From NCBI RefSeq assembly GCF_900660665.1, contig NZ_LR215037.1:186001-250000 (forward strand): a stretch of DNA of 64,000 bases, read 5' to 3'. Source of the stretch: Mycoplasmopsis maculosa. GTDB lineage: Bacteria; Bacillota_I; Bacilli_A; Mycoplasmatales; Metamycoplasmataceae. The notes under the pieces were generated by a model that worked only from the letters and a program-made list of their open reading frames with translations, was not told the origin of the DNA and made no database searches. Below are positions 46,163 to 60,200 of this stretch, one piece after another; the first letter of the stretch is position 1, and every line of letters starts with the position of its first letter. Both the position numbers and the translations under genes were made by a program.

Positions 46163-46645
46163 ATGAATTACAATAAAACATTTTTAATAGGAAGAATAGC
46201 AAGAGAAATAAATTTTTTTCAAAATTCAAGCGGTATAAGCACTGCTAGGTCAGTTATAGCTGTTAATAGAAATATAGCTAGTGATAGACAAATGACTGAT
46301 TTTATTCCTATTGTAGCATTTGAAAAACAAGCTTTTTTATTAAAAAATTATGCATTCAAAGGCACGCTGTTGGCAATAGAAGGTTCAAATATTGTAAATT
46401 CAACAAAACAAAATGATAAAACTATTATTAACATGGAAGTTAAAGTAGATAATATAGAATTTTTAGAATCAAAAAATAAACAAAACCAAAAAAACAATAA
46501 TATTGAAAATGACTATAAAAAAGAATTTTTAGAAAAAGAATTTGATAACAAAAATTCTATAAATGAGCCAACATTTTCAGGTTTAGATAAACCTGATAGC
46601 AATTATAAAAAAATATATAGTTTTCAATTTGACGAAGACGAATAA
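46163..46645 (+). CDS. ssb: Single-stranded DNA-binding protein
   Basis: 160 residues. OB-fold with FLIGRIAREINFF, STARSVIAVNR, TDFIPIVAFEKQAFLL and LLAIEGS, followed by an Asn-rich linker and an acidic end FQFDEDE in place of the usual DDDIPF. It coats single-stranded DNA; the divergent tip may weaken partner docking or reflect lineage drift. 21 nt after pepO. Confidence 0.88.
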   Translation: MNYNKTFLIGRIAREINFFQNSSGISTARSVIAVNRNIASDRQMTDFIPIVAFEKQAFLLKNYAFKGTLLAIEGSNIVNSTKQNDKTIINMEVKVDNIEFLESKNKQNQKNNNIENDYKKEFLEKEFDNKNSINEPTFSGLDKPDSNYKKIYSFQFDEDE

Positions 46646-46668
46646 GGCTTTTTAGCCTTTTTTTATTT
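46644..46668 (+). terminator. Terminator after ssb
   Basis: AAGGCT, 4-nt loop, AGCCTT, then seven T; it begins inside the ssb stop codon. Confidence 0.8.
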
Positions 46669-46684
46669 TTTTAAATAAAAAAAA

Positions 46685-46690
46685 TATAAT
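46685..46690 (+). promoter_or_regulatory. -10 box of upp
   Basis: TATAAT again inside AAATATAATTTAAA. The 48-nt leader before ATG 46739 contains ATTAATATATATTAAT, a palindrome of unknown role. Confidence 0.5.
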
Positions 46691-46738
46691 TTAAAGTATT
46701 ATTAATATATATTAATAATAAAGTTTGTGAGGATAATT

Positions 46739-47365
46739 ATGCTAAAAGTTATTGATCATCCGTTGATTAAAATTAAACTTACAAATATGAGAGATAAAAA
46801 AACAGATCACTCATATTTTAGAAAAAATCTTAATGAAATAGCTTCTTTAATGGTTTATGAAATATTAAGAGATTATGAAACAAAATTAAAAAAAATAACA
46901 ACTCCTTTAAATATAGAATTTAACGGTTTTAATTATAATAAAGAAATTGTTTTTGTACCTATCTTAAGAGCTGGTTTAGGGATGGTAGAGGGTTTACTTG
47001 AACTAATTCCCGAAGCTAGAGTTGGACATATTGGAATGTATAGAGATGAAAAAACTCACTTACCAAGTGAATATTTTTATAAAATTCCAGCAGTTTCAAA
47101 AGATAGTCTAATTTTTGTTGTTGATCCTATGTTAGCAACAGGGAATAGCGCAATAGATAGTATAAAAAGACTTCAAAAAGACGGTTTTACTAATATAAAT
47201 TTAGTATGCTTAGTTGGTTGTCCAGAAGGCGTTGAAAATGTGTTGACAACTTTTGGTGAAAAATTTAATATATTTTTAGCTAGTTTAGATGAGAAACTAG
47301 ATGAAAATAAATATATACAGCCTGGTCTTGGCGATGCAGGGGATAGAATTTTTGGTACTAAATAA
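46739..47365 (+). CDS. upp: Uracil phosphoribosyltransferase
   Basis: 208 residues. HPLIKIKLTNMRDKKT at the start, VPILRAGLGMVEG, the PRPP motif FVVDPMLATGNSAID and the uracil-binding PGLGDAGDRIFGTK end. It makes UMP from uracil and PRPP. Start at ATG 46739 with GTGAGGA upstream; the frame opens 12 nt earlier but MLKVIDHP is the family N-terminus. Confidence 0.95.
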   Translation: MLKVIDHPLIKIKLTNMRDKKTDHSYFRKNLNEIASLMVYEILRDYETKLKKITTPLNIEFNGFNYNKEIVFVPILRAGLGMVEGLLELIPEARVGHIGMYRDEKTHLPSEYFYKIPAVSKDSLIFVVDPMLATGNSAIDSIKRLQKDGFTNINLVCLVGCPEGVENVLTTFGEKFNIFLASLDEKLDENKYIQPGLGDAGDRIFGTK

Positions 47366-48062
47366 AAGAAAATCTAAAAATTTTGAATCAATTTATTACA
47401 ACAAAAGAATAAGTGTTAAGATAGTTTATTCGGGATTTTTACTTTCTTTGGCTATAATTTTAAATTTATTTAGTCAAAGATTTTTAACATTTCCACTTGT
47501 TTCTTTTTTAAAGTTTGATTTAACAATAATTATTTTTATGATAGCTTTTATTAAATTAAACCTTAAATGAACAACTCTATTAATTTTTCTATTAGCCATA
47601 ATAGCTCCAAGTTATAGTAATCAAGGATATGAAATTATTAGCCTATTCGGTCAATTTATACAATCTATAACTCATTTTATTTTTGTTTTATTTTTCGCTT
47701 TATATATTAATATTTTTAATAAAAAATGTTTTAAACTAGCTTATTTAATATTAATTAAATTCTTAACTATTTTTAGTACAACATTTTCATTAATAATTTT
47801 AAATATGTTTATATTTACACCTATATATTTAACGTTATTTAAAATAAACGGTAACGAGTTTGTTTATATAAACTATCTCAATAACTACGAAAACTGAAAT
47901 AAAATAAAGGGATTATTTTTAGGGATTAATAACTACTTTTTAGCAGTTTTCGTTATATATTTGCTTTTTAACACAATTAATTTAACAATTAATTCCTTGC
48001 TAGTTTTTAGAATTATTCAAATAAATGCTAGAACTAACTTTATTAATAAAATTACAAATTAA
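47334..48062 (+). CDS. Putative ECF transporter S component
   Basis: About 242 residues, overlapping the upp 3' end by 32 nt if it starts at ATG 47334, or by 14 nt from TTG 47352, which has AGGGG 8 nt upstream and may be the better start. Six hydrophobic helices; the FLKFDLTIIIFMIAFI stretch followed by a long second half resembles RibU-like vitamin-binding S components, which pair with the shared EcfA/EcfT module. Substrate unknown; the coupling to upp hints at a pyrimidine-related or other salvage substrate, but that is inference. Confidence 0.6.
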
Positions 48063-48079
48063 CAATTAAAGAGGTGTAT

Positions 48080-50407
<2,328 letters not shown>

Positions 50408-50416
50408 ATAATAATT

Positions 50417-50447
50417 AACAAGCATTTTATGTTTGTTTTTTTATATA
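50417..50447 (+). terminator. Terminator after leuS
   Basis: AACAAGCA pairs with TGTTTGTT (one G-U), then a T-run. The remaining 50448-50640 is A/T-rich with nothing recognised. Confidence 0.65.
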
Positions 50448-50640
50448 TAAAAATTAATAAGATAAAAAAATAAATTTTTATTTTTTAAAAATACCAAATA
50501 AAATTATTCTTTATGATTTTTGTTTATTCTGATAATTTTTTTATAATCTAAATGCGGGTTAATTTATAATAATTAATATTTAACTAATAATTACAACATA
50601 TTTTAAACGTATTATTAAAGTCGGATGGTTATTAATTTTC

Positions 50641-50659
50641 AAAAAAAAAAAAAAAAAAA
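50641..50659. repeat. A19 homopolymer upstream of 5S rRNA
   Basis: Nineteen consecutive A, ending about 37 nt before the 5S gene, i.e. at the expected -35 position. Confidence 0.8.
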
Positions 50660-50696
50660 TATTATTATTTTAAAAAATATAGTGTATTATATTAAT

Positions 50697-50795
50697 AGTG
50701 GTCATAGCAAAGGGGAGCACCTGAATCCATTCCGAACTCAGTAGTTAAGCCCTTTTACGCCGAAGGTACCAGAGATGGGAGAATAGGAAGCCGCT
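50697..50795 (+). rRNA. rrf: 5S ribosomal RNA
   Basis: About 99-105 nt. The core is diagnostic: GGGGAGCACCTG, CCATTCCGAACTCAGTAGTT (loop B/C region) and GATGGGAGAATAGG. The ends pair (AGTGG at 50697 with CCGCT at 50791-50795). It stands alone, away from 16S/23S, as in several mycoplasmas; exact ends are approximate. T-rich sequence follows and should terminate it. Confidence 0.93.
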
Positions 50796-50850
50796 TTTTT
50801 TATTTCTTTTTTTATTAAAAAAAGCAAAAAATTTATATTTTTAATTTTAA

Positions 50851-50902
50851 TAAAAAACAAACACTTAAAAGTGTTTGCTATAAACTAGTATTTCTAGTTT
50901 AT
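50851..50902 (-). terminator. Terminator of PH-like protein gene
   Basis: CAAACACTT/AAGTGTTTG (50858-50877) with the A-run 50852-50857 as its - strand T-run; a second hairpin ATAAACTAG/CTAGTTTAT (50880-50902) lies next to it. Confidence 0.7.
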
Positions 50903-50912
50903 TTTTATTTAA

Positions 50913-51527
50913 TTAATTTTTCAAATTCTTTAAAGCTTCTATTTTTTCTCTTTCTAAATCAAGTTTTTTAGCTTCTATTTCAAATTGTAAATCAGTACTA
51001 TTTTTAGATTCACTCATTAATTCTTCAAGTTTTTCCTGAACTGTTTGTATATTTTTTACCCTAAACAAAGTTAGTTCTTTTTCTTTAGAATTATTTGAAC
51101 CAGAAACAAACGTTAAATGTAAATTTGACCCATTAGAATGAATTTCATCAATTTGATCAATTCTCATTGAAAAATTAAATAAACTACTAAAACCAATAAA
51201 TTTTTTACTTTTTGAATTTGTGTATATAGAACCTTTTATTTTTTTGTTAGTAATAACAACTTTCTGTTTTTTACTTTTTAAATATCATAGAATAAATAAT
51301 ATTCCAACTATAATTTCAAAAATAACAGCGGAAGACAGAAAAACAACATTAAAAATAGTCATACCTCCACTATTAAATAGATAATTTTTCATTCAGATTA
51401 TTAACCCTATAGTCAAAAGTGAAATAATAAACGATAAAATTGCAATAACTAAATATCATGTTTTTGGAATAAACTCAATTCTAAGTATTTCTTTTTCTTC
51501 AGAAGAATCTTTTCTTATTTCATGCAT
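50913..51527 (-). CDS. Membrane protein with PH-like domain
   Basis: 204 residues. Start at ATG 51525-51527 (MHEIRKDSS) with AAGG upstream; the nearby ATG 51523 is out of frame. Two hydrophobic helices (about residues 24-46 and 60-82), then KKIKGSIYTNSKSKKFIGFSS and FNFSMRIDQIDEI, which look like a bacterial PH domain of the YdbT/YvbH type that follows two helices, and a charged helical tail (EIEAKKLDLEREKIEALKN). Role unknown. Confidence 0.75.
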
Positions 51528-51541
51528 TTTTTTAACCTTTC

Positions 51542-51557
51542 TAGACATTGTTGTCTA
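51542..51557. promoter_or_regulatory. Inverted repeat before PH-like gene
   Basis: TAGACA and TGTCTA spaced 4 nt. On the - strand it lies immediately upstream of the AGAAAGG ribosome site, so it may be an operator or an mRNA hairpin. Confidence 0.45.
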
Positions 51558-51569
51558 AATTCATTTTAC

Positions 51570-51585
51570 AAAAAAAAAAAAAAAA
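51570..51585. repeat. A16 homopolymer upstream of PH-like gene
   Basis: Sixteen consecutive A, about 43-58 nt before the - strand start at 51527, in promoter range. Confidence 0.7.
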
Positions 51586-51624
51586 TAAGTACTTCATAAA
51601 ATAATTTAAGATTTTTTACAAAAA

Positions 51625-51703
51625 TACCTATAAAACAGATATTTTAATAAAAAATAAAGGAGGATTGAAAATAAAGTAGGTAGAAATACCTATTTTTTCT
51701 TTT
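51625..51703 (+). promoter_or_regulatory. Attenuator-like leader of conjugation operon
   Basis: TAGGTA (51677-51682) forms a hairpin with TACCTA (51687-51692), extended by A-A-G/T-T-T pairs and followed by TTTTTTC, a terminator on the + strand. The same TACCTA also occurs upstream at 51625-51630 and could pair with TAGGTA instead. Between them is AAGGAGG (51657-51663) with no sensible start codon. No + strand gene ends here, so the hairpin lies in the leader of the gene at 51758. Confidence 0.45.
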
Positions 51704-51757
51704 TTGTTAAAGTTTTTTGAAAAAATAAAATGAAAATTTAAAAAAATGAGGGGTTTT

Positions 51758-52657
51758 ATGCTGTATAAAATGTGGAATAAAGAAAAATTTTGTACAAATT
51801 TTTTCATTTTTTATAAAAAATATAAACATAAACCTACCCATTTTGATGCTCAAAAATTAAATTCTTTATTTCATAAAAATATTATTGAAAAAAATAAAAA
51901 ATTACAATCAATGAAATTATCTAGTTTAATTGATGCAATAACAAATAATAAAGTTTATGTTTCTTCTACTGGAACAAAAACAAAGTTTTTAAATATTGAT
52001 ATTGATTATAATGGGAATGAAATTTTTAAAACATTATTGAAATATTACAATTTTGTTTTTGAAAAAACTGATTTAAATAACAAAAATAATCTTGAAATGA
52101 GTTTTTTAAAGTATTTTACTCCTACGTTTTTTTACGAAACAAATTCATCAAGTTTTACTTTAAAGAAGATGAGATTGGTTTATGCGTTAGATGAATCAAT
52201 AGAAAAAGAATTAGCTGTTAAAATTGTTGAAAAAATGATTTTAATTATAAAAAACATATTTAATGCTGAAGTAGATAAAGCATCAAAAAATTTAAAACAA
52301 CTGTTTTATGGAACAGTTAATAAAGTTTTCTCAAACAAAAATGTTCGTATTTACAATGCTAAAAAATTACTTGAAATTTTAGATTATTTTATTAATTTAT
52401 ATGAATTAGAAGAAAATAAAAAGACTAAAAGTATTTTTTCATATAAATACAATTTAACAGATTTTATTGAAGTAGATAATTATGAAGACGCTTTATGAAT
52501 TTATATTGCGCTTTTTAAAATCAATATGGGGCATTTACTTATAGCTAAACAAAAATGATTGGATAAATTTAAAGATACTATGACTAGAAGACCTTATTTT
52601 AAGGTAAAAAGAAATTCAAAAGGCTATGAAATATTAAAAAATTCTAAATTAATTTAA
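51758..52657 (+). CDS. Putative primase/replication-like protein of the element
   Basis: 299 residues; TGA Trp at 52497, 52557. ATG 51758 (MLYKMWNKEK) has GAGGGG upstream; the frame opens 12 nt earlier without a better site. No membrane helix. KFLNIDIDYNGNE (near residue 75) followed by a helix and TNSSSFTLKKMRLVYALDE recalls archaeo-eukaryotic-type primase/Rep domains of plasmids and ICEs (DxD pair, then a strand with conserved Arg before an LD motif). The fit is by eye only. Rest of protein is Lys-rich, basic C-terminus (RRPYFKVKRNSKGY). First gene of the operon. Confidence 0.5.
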
Positions 52658-52701
52658 TGAAAGTAGGTTTTAATATGATTTTAAAAAAGGATAATAAATA
52701 A

Positions 52702-53031
52702 ATGAGTACAAAAGTTTTGTATAACAACGATAATGGGTCAGGATTAGCAAAAGAAATTACTAATTCAGTAACTGGTGGTTTTCAAACTATAATTTCAGCA
52801 ATAACAGTTCCAGCTATAATTATTTCAATTGCATTTTTAGTTTGATTAATTATAAATTTAGTTAGAAGATTCAATAAGCTTTCAAAAGTAAAAGCAGATG
52901 AATACAAAATGGAAGTTAAAAAGCTTTGATGATACTTAGCTGGTGTGATAGTCTTATTTTTATCAATAATCTTTTTAATTACAATGAATGCTACTAATTG
53001 AAGTATATTAAATACATCTGTGTCAGGATAA
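52702..53031 (+). CDS. Small two-helix membrane protein, conjugation pilin-like
   Basis: 109 residues with AAGGATAATAAATAA before ATG 52702. An N-terminal polar segment rich in Gly/Asn/Thr (NNDNGSGLAKEITNSVTGG), a helix at about residues 34-56, a basic loop (RRFNKLSKVKADEYK) and a second helix at about 72-95. This size and two-helix layout with basic loop is that of VirB2/TrbC-type or similar T4SS subunits, directly before the polytopic and ATPase genes. Function inferred from context. Confidence 0.65.
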
Positions 53032-53035
53032 TTAA

Positions 53036-54316
53036 ATGCAATGACTTTTAGATAATGTTGGATATATTATTTATAGCGCTTTATGGTACATTTTAGTGTT
53101 TCTACCAGCGTGAATATTACACATAGTCTATTCAACATTAGAATTTATAGCCTTAAAATTACCAATATTTATACTTTTTGGTGGATATAAAATTGATTTT
53201 ACAAGTACATTTTTTATTAGATTTTTTACCATAATGGCAATAAGTTTAATATTAGTTTTTGGAATTGTTATGTATCGGTTTTTTAAAGCTCAAAAAGATA
53301 AAGAAAATCAACTTTTATTTAAAGAATCTTTAAAAAGAGGATTTTTATCTGGCTTGATAATGATTGGAATACCAATTTTAATTTGATTAATGATGGTATT
53401 TTTTACAATTATTTATCAATTTATAAAATCTGTTTTATTAAATAGCCAAGATAATTCTATTACTTCATTTTTATTTCAAACATTAGAACCTAGCTGAGAA
53501 AATACTTCGCTAGGTCATCAGGATTGAATAGCTGTTAAAAATACTTATTTAGCTTTAAATTTTAAAGGATATCAAAATTTACGTTCAAGTTCTATTTTAT
53601 TAATTTTAGAGCTATGTATATCATTTTTAGCAATATTATGAGTAATGCTTAATTTATTTTTAAGAATTGTAAAAATAGTGGCTTTCGAATTCATATATTT
53701 ATTATGATTACCACCAGCAGTCGCACAAGGGACAAATGATGCTGGTGAAACACTTAAAAAATGATTTACAAAGTTTTTTGAATGTATTTTAAGTACTTTT
53801 ATTATTTTAGTTGTTTTAATATTATTTTTATTTTTAATAGAAACTACCTTTAAACAAGTTCCTTTATTAATAACAGATATTATAGGCGATCCTAAATATG
53901 AAGTATTAAAAGATATTGTTTCAGCTATTTTATCGATTGGAATATTGATAGGAATGACTTTTGGGATTGAAAATATGGTAACAAGATTAATGTTCTTTTT
54001 TAATTTAGACCAGTTTGCACAAGGAACAAATATAAAACTTCGTAAAAAAGCAAATGCTTCTAATAATAACAATAAAAGAAGTTCTAAGTCGAATAATCAA
54101 AAAGGAATTCAAAATGATAAAAATGTTCTTAAAAAAGATAATTTATCAAAAACTATAGCAACAAAAAATCAAAAAATAAATAATAAAAATAATAATATTT
54201 CTTCAAATAAAACATCAAGTGTAATGAAGCCTTGATTTGTTAAACTGTTTGACGCATTGAAAGGATTAAAAAAAGATAATGTTACAAGCAAAACCACTAA
54301 AAAGAACAAGATTTAA
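53036..54316 (+). CDS. Polytopic conjugation membrane protein (VirB6/TrbL-like)
   Basis: 426 residues. ATG 53036 lies 4 nt after the previous stop, with AGGA overlapping that stop; TGA Trp is used at 53042, 53114, 53384 and others. Six to seven hydrophobic helices fill residues 5-320 with a conserved-looking WLPPAVAQGTNDAGETLKKWFTKF loop in the middle; then a soluble Asn/Lys/Ser-rich basic tail (~100 residues). The layout and position before the VirB4 ATPase fit the channel-scaffold component of a T4SS. The 3' end overlaps the next gene by 38 nt. Confidence 0.72.
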
Positions 54317-57107
54317 TATCTTTAAAAATATGGCTTGATATGATTTAGTAATTTTCTTTGCTTTACTCATATTAGACTTTATTATAGTTATTTTTGGTTT
54401 TCCACAACTTTCAACAATTTATAAAATAGTTATTCCTATTGGTTTTATTCCTTTTATAGCTTTATTATTTTTAAATGTAAAAAATACTCAATATAAGTAT
54501 TATCAAATTCTTTGAATTTGACTTAAATTTTTAAGTAGTAAAAAGAAATTTAAAAATGAAGAAATAAATAATTTAATGGTTTTTAAAACAATAGATTCAG
54601 ATGGTTTATTAAGAACAAATTTAACTAATAAAAACTCTAAATCTTTTGTAGCTAAATTATTTAAATTAAACGGAAATTCAATTTTTAAATATGATAATTT
54701 GTACCAACAAAATTTGTTAGAAACATTAGCTAATAATTTAGGTAATATTTCAAATTCAGTTAACATAATTAAAATTAATAATTTAAATGAATTTAAAGAA
54801 AATAGCTTTATTTTAGAAGAAAAAATAAATAAGTTTAAAGATGAAAATAGTAAAAATTACTTATTTTCTAAAAAAGAAGATTTAGAAAAATTTAAAAATC
54901 AAAAATATGAGGAATACTTTATTTTGATTTATGGAGATGATGAATTTAACTTAAATGAAAATATTAATAATGTTAAATATATTTTCGAAAGTGTAAATTT
55001 TTTATTAACTGAGCAAAATCAAGTTGAAACTGTTTTGTTTTTAAGCAATTTTTACGGTCTAGAATTAACTTATAATGAAATAGAATTAAAAATATTAAAT
55101 TATGCTAATAAAATTGTTTCATTAAATAATTTATTAAATTTTAAAAATATTGAATTTGCTAAAAGTTACTTTAAAATAAATGAAAATTATTGTTCGTTAC
55201 AAGCTATAAATGAATTTGATTATGAAGTTGATAATGGATGATTAAATACTATTTATAATAGTAATTCAAACGTAATAATAAATTTAAATAAAATAAATAA
55301 TAATTTAGCTGAAAAACTTTTAGAAAATGCAAATAGAAAAATTGGAGCCTTAGCTAATGAAAAAACTTCTCATTTTTTAAGGGATCAGAAAAAACAATAT
55401 GAATATGAAATTTTTGAAGATTTAACAAATAATATTGTGAAATATCAAAATAAACCATTATTAGATGTTTCTGTTTATTTATTTAATAAATCCTTAAATA
55501 AAGATGATTTAGTCAATTTAGAAAAAGAAAATATAGAAAATGCTAAAAAAGAAAAAATTTCTTTACATAAGTTTGATTTTGAACAATTTAAAACTTGAAA
55601 TCAAATGCAACTAATACCAATGGATATGCTTAATACAACTATTCAAGCATTACCAGAATTAATAGCTTTTGGTTGACCTTGAAATTTAGAAATTTTAAAT
55701 GATAATAATGATTTTATTTTAGCAACTCAACTTCAAGATAATTCACCAGTATTTTTTGATTTATTTTACAGAAATTTTTTCAGAAGAAATAGCAATGCTA
55801 TTATTATTGGGACTTCCGGTGGTGGTAAAAGTACTTTAAGTAAAAAAATTTTATTAAATGAATTTTATAATGGTAGTCAAATTATGATTATTGACCCTCA
55901 GAATGAATACAATAAAATCTGTAATCAAGTTAAAGGCCAATTAATTGATTTAAAAGATGGCGATAAAACAATTATTAATCCATTACAAATCCAAATTAAT
56001 GAATTTAATGAAGAAAATATAAGAATTTATAATGTTATTGATAATCATATAGAGTTTGTATCCAATTGATTTGAAACCTTGTTTCAAAATATTTCAAAAA
56101 CAGAATTAATTGTAATAAAAGAAGCTTTAAAAAATTTATATATTAAATATAAATATTATGAGTTTAATACATTAGAAGAATTTAAAAATATTAAAAAATG
56201 ACCTATTATAGATAATTTTATTTCAGAATTAGATAATTTAAAATTTAGAAATAATTTGGAAAAAAGTATTTATGAGATACCTATTGCTAAATTAATAAAA
56301 GAATTTAAATTTTTCTTTCAAGAACAAAAAAGTTATAAAAATATTTTTAATGCTCAATCAAATATTAATCTAAATAATAAATTTATAGTTTTTAATGTGA
56401 AAAAACTTTTATCACAACAAAATCAAAGTTCAGCGTTAGCACAAATTTATTTATTGTTAAAAATAATAAATACTAAAATTAGTATTAATTCAATTAACAA
56501 ATCATACTATAAAACAGTACTTTTTATTGATGAAGCGCATTTTGCTTTAAAAGATAATACTCCTCAATTAAGAGAGTTTATTATAGATACAACTAAAACA
56601 ATTCGTAAGTTTAACGGTTCATTAATTTTAGCTACTCAAAATGTTGTTGATATTTCACAAAATGCAAGCAAAATTTTAGGAAATATACAATATTCATTTT
56701 TCTTTAACTGTAAGCAAATAGATTTAAATTCAATTCAAAATTTATATGAAACAAGCCAATCATTAACAGAGCAAGAATTAAAATTTATATCATCTTCAAA
56801 AACTGGGGAATGTTTAATGTTCTTAACTGATAAACAACATTATCAAATTTCAATTAACTATAATGATTTTGAAAAAGATTTATTATTTGATGATTTTACA
56901 ATATATCAAAAACACATTAAATCATTATTGTTTGAAATAAATCAGTTAATAAACAAAATAGATGATAATAGCATAAAAGAAAGTTTAAGTATTGCTTATA
57001 AAAAAGAAATAGAGATATATGAAAATAATTTGTCAACATATAAAACATATTTAACATATTTAAATTTTTTAACAGAGTTTAAAACAAATTTAATAGATTC
57101 ATTTTAG
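54279..57107 (+). CDS. traE: VirB4/TraE-type conjugation ATPase
   Basis: 942 residues. ATG 54279 overlaps the upstream gene by 38 nt. N-terminal two helices (about residues 22-44 and 48-68, PrgI-like fusion), a middle domain, then the ATPase: Walker A IIGTSGGGKSTLSKK (near 510-517), SQIMIIDPQNEY, Walker B VLFIDEAHFAL (near 747-752) and LILATQNVVDIS (motif with Gln sensor). It powers T4SS assembly and transfer. The frame crosses many TGA Trp (54318, 55239, 56067, 56199). No frameshift found in the parts I read. Confidence 0.88.
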
Positions 57108-57217
57108 ATAGAGGTTATATGAATGAATTGCATTAAAAATTGAATAAATAATTTTAAAAGTTTGTTTTTAAATATTAATTAAATTTAATGGATTTATTAA
57201 TTTATTAAGGAGTTTTT

Positions 57218-60200
57218 ATGAAAAAAATAAAATTATTACCAATTTTATCTGTTCCTTTAGCTGCTGCACCTCTAGTGAGTTTATATGACTATGAGTTTGA
57301 TAAAATGTATTATGCAGAACATATTGTTACAATTTCTGATATTCAAAAACTTTTTAAGGAATTATTTCAAGATAATTTTATAGCTAATTCATATAATCCC
57401 AGATATTACGGTCATTCAAGTTATAGACTAATTAATAATAAAAAATATGTATCAAATAGTAATTTAAGTGGAAATTGATTTAACAAAAATGGACAAATTA
57501 ATTTAAATAATTTAGATAATATTAATAATTTATCTTTTAATAGTTTTTATTCACAATTTAAAAATGAATTAAATCAATTTGAAGTAAATGAACAAGATAT
57601 TTTTAATGTTTTTAGTATTTATAGAAATAAAAAAAATGAACTTAATTTTAATAATATAGAAGAATTAAAAAGTAAAGTTAAAACTGAAACTATAAATGTA
57701 ACAATTGATAAATTAGAAAACAACAATTTATTTAAGTTTGATGACGATTTTTACTATGAATATGATGAATATACTATTAGATATGAAAATGATAATAGTA
57801 GTTTAGAATATGCTGAATTTTCAGGTGAAAATGATTATTATTATAATGCATTAAATGATGAAGAAGACTTATTAAAATCTGGTCATTTAGTTATAAATAA
57901 TGATGAATTTTGACCTTCAATAGAATATTTAAAGTTATCAGATTTTAAAATATCAAAAACTGATGATGATTTTTATTTTTTAAAAACTAAAATTGATGAA
58001 CAAGAATATTTAAACAATAAATTAAGCAGTTTATATAAATTAAATTTATATTATGAAATAAAGCCATATTTATCAAAATATAGAAATAAATTTTTAGTAT
58101 CTTCAACAAATAAAATATTTTTAGATGTAAACAATAACATTCCTACTTTTAGAACAGAAATTTCATATATTGATGAAATAGATATTAAAGATTTTTTACT
58201 ATCAAAATATTTAAATAAAAAAGAAGTTAAAAATATAAATGAAAATTATATTTATGAAGTTGAATATGATGATTATGCAGAATTTATAGTGAATTTAGGG
58301 AAAAACTACACATCTATGTCAATTTTTAATAAACTAATTCAAAATTTTAATGATAGAAATATTAAAATGATATATGATAACCAAAATCCCTATTTTGAAG
58401 CTAATTTCGAAAACAAGAAACTTAAAATTTATTTAAAAATAAAGCCGAATTCAACAATTAATGATTCATTTTGATGGAATAGATTTAATATTGTTGTACC
58501 AAAATATAATTCAAATAATGCTACACAAAAACTTTTTAGTTTAAATGTTTCAGTTCCTGCTGACGATAGTCAAAATATAAATAATCAATATAACATTTCT
58601 GTTTTAGAAAAACCAAATAAAACATTTTTTTCACAAGCGCGAATATTTTTAAATCTTTCTAACAAAAGAAACGAAGAATTAATTATTAATGATAATATTG
58701 TTCCTATTGGATTAACAGGATTTATATATAATATAAATCCAACTGATAAAAAAATGAAAATTCAAATCAAAGTGTATGATGTTGATTCAGATAATAATAT
58801 TTTAGATACTTATAAAGTTTTTACTATATCAGATAATCTTTTTTCTGATATAGGGATTGAAAATGTATATGATGAAATTAATTTTAAATTACATAGCTGA
58901 AATCCAAAACAAAATTTAGAGCAAGCACAAAAAATAAATCCTTATATAATTGATGAAAATTTTAAAGAAGTGTCTGATAAAGACGGAAACTTAATTAAAA
59001 ACCCTGAATATGATTTTAAAATAAATCCTAATACAGGAACTTATGAATCCATATGAACTTTAAATAAGGCTTTTTATGAAAATATTAGTGATTTTGTTGT
59101 TTGACCTAAAATAAATAAGTTAGAAAGCGAAAATAAAATTTTAGAATATTTCGCTAATGAAAATGATTCTATAATTGTTAAAACAATTTTTGCCGATAAT
59201 GGTTTAAAACTAGATTTTTCTCAAGGTTTTACAGAAATAAATGGATATTATTTAGGAAATGACATTAATTCATTAGGCAATTCTTTTACAAAATTTTCTT
59301 TACCAACAGATAAAGATAAAATACTTTATTTTACAGCGCCGTTTAGCGAAGGATGATATTTATTATCAGCAATCCAAAAAACAGGATTAGCAAAATATTA
59401 TTTGATTTATCAAACAAATGAAAAATTTAAGAATAATAGTCAAGAAAACGTTTTAGATAATTCTTTTTTAAATTTAAAAAATCAAAATAAAGTTAATAAT
59501 TTAATAAATTCGAAATATTTTTATTCATTTAGAGATTATGTAAAGGCACAATCGTTAGATATACAAAATTTAAGTTATTCTGATTTAATTATTCAATACG
59601 AAAATTTTTTACTTTTTAATAATTTATCATTTAATGTTTATTTTGATAATTTAAAGCAAAATGATTTTATTAATGATTTTGAAAATTATTTAATTTCTAA
59701 TAATAAATTTGGCGATACAAAGCCAACTTTAAATGAGTTTAAAGAGTTATTATTTAACTTTATTAATAGTAAAATGAATAATGATAAAAATCAAAAAAAC
59801 ATTTACAGCTATATAGAAACTAAACCTATTGATAATTTAGAACCACAAAAATTTGATTATTTAAATAATGAAAATGATAAAAATTTAATAATAATAAAAC
59901 CTGATGAAGATTTAAATATTTATAATTTTAAATTTAATTATAATATTGACCCTTCAACAACTATTGTTAATTTTATAAAAAATAAAGAAAGTTATAATGT
60001 AGATTTAACAGAATGACTTTATAAAAATGGTTATAGAATTAATTTTCCATTGGAATTAATTTTTAATGAAAATAAATTAATAGAATTGATATCTAAGAAA
60101 ACTATAAATGATTGATTAAAGAATGAATCCTTATTAAAAGAAATAGTAAAAGAAAATATTACTCATTTTAAAATTTTTAATAAAGAAATAGATATTAATA

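Noticed and set aside
53572-54072. 166-residue - strand ORF
   Set aside because: Antisense to the polytopic membrane protein gene, whose frame, TGA Trp pattern and operon position are convincing.
57119-57180. Possible 19-residue peptide (MNCIKNWINNF...) before the giant gene
   Set aside because: Very short, no conservation can be judged and only a weak AGG upstream; not supported.
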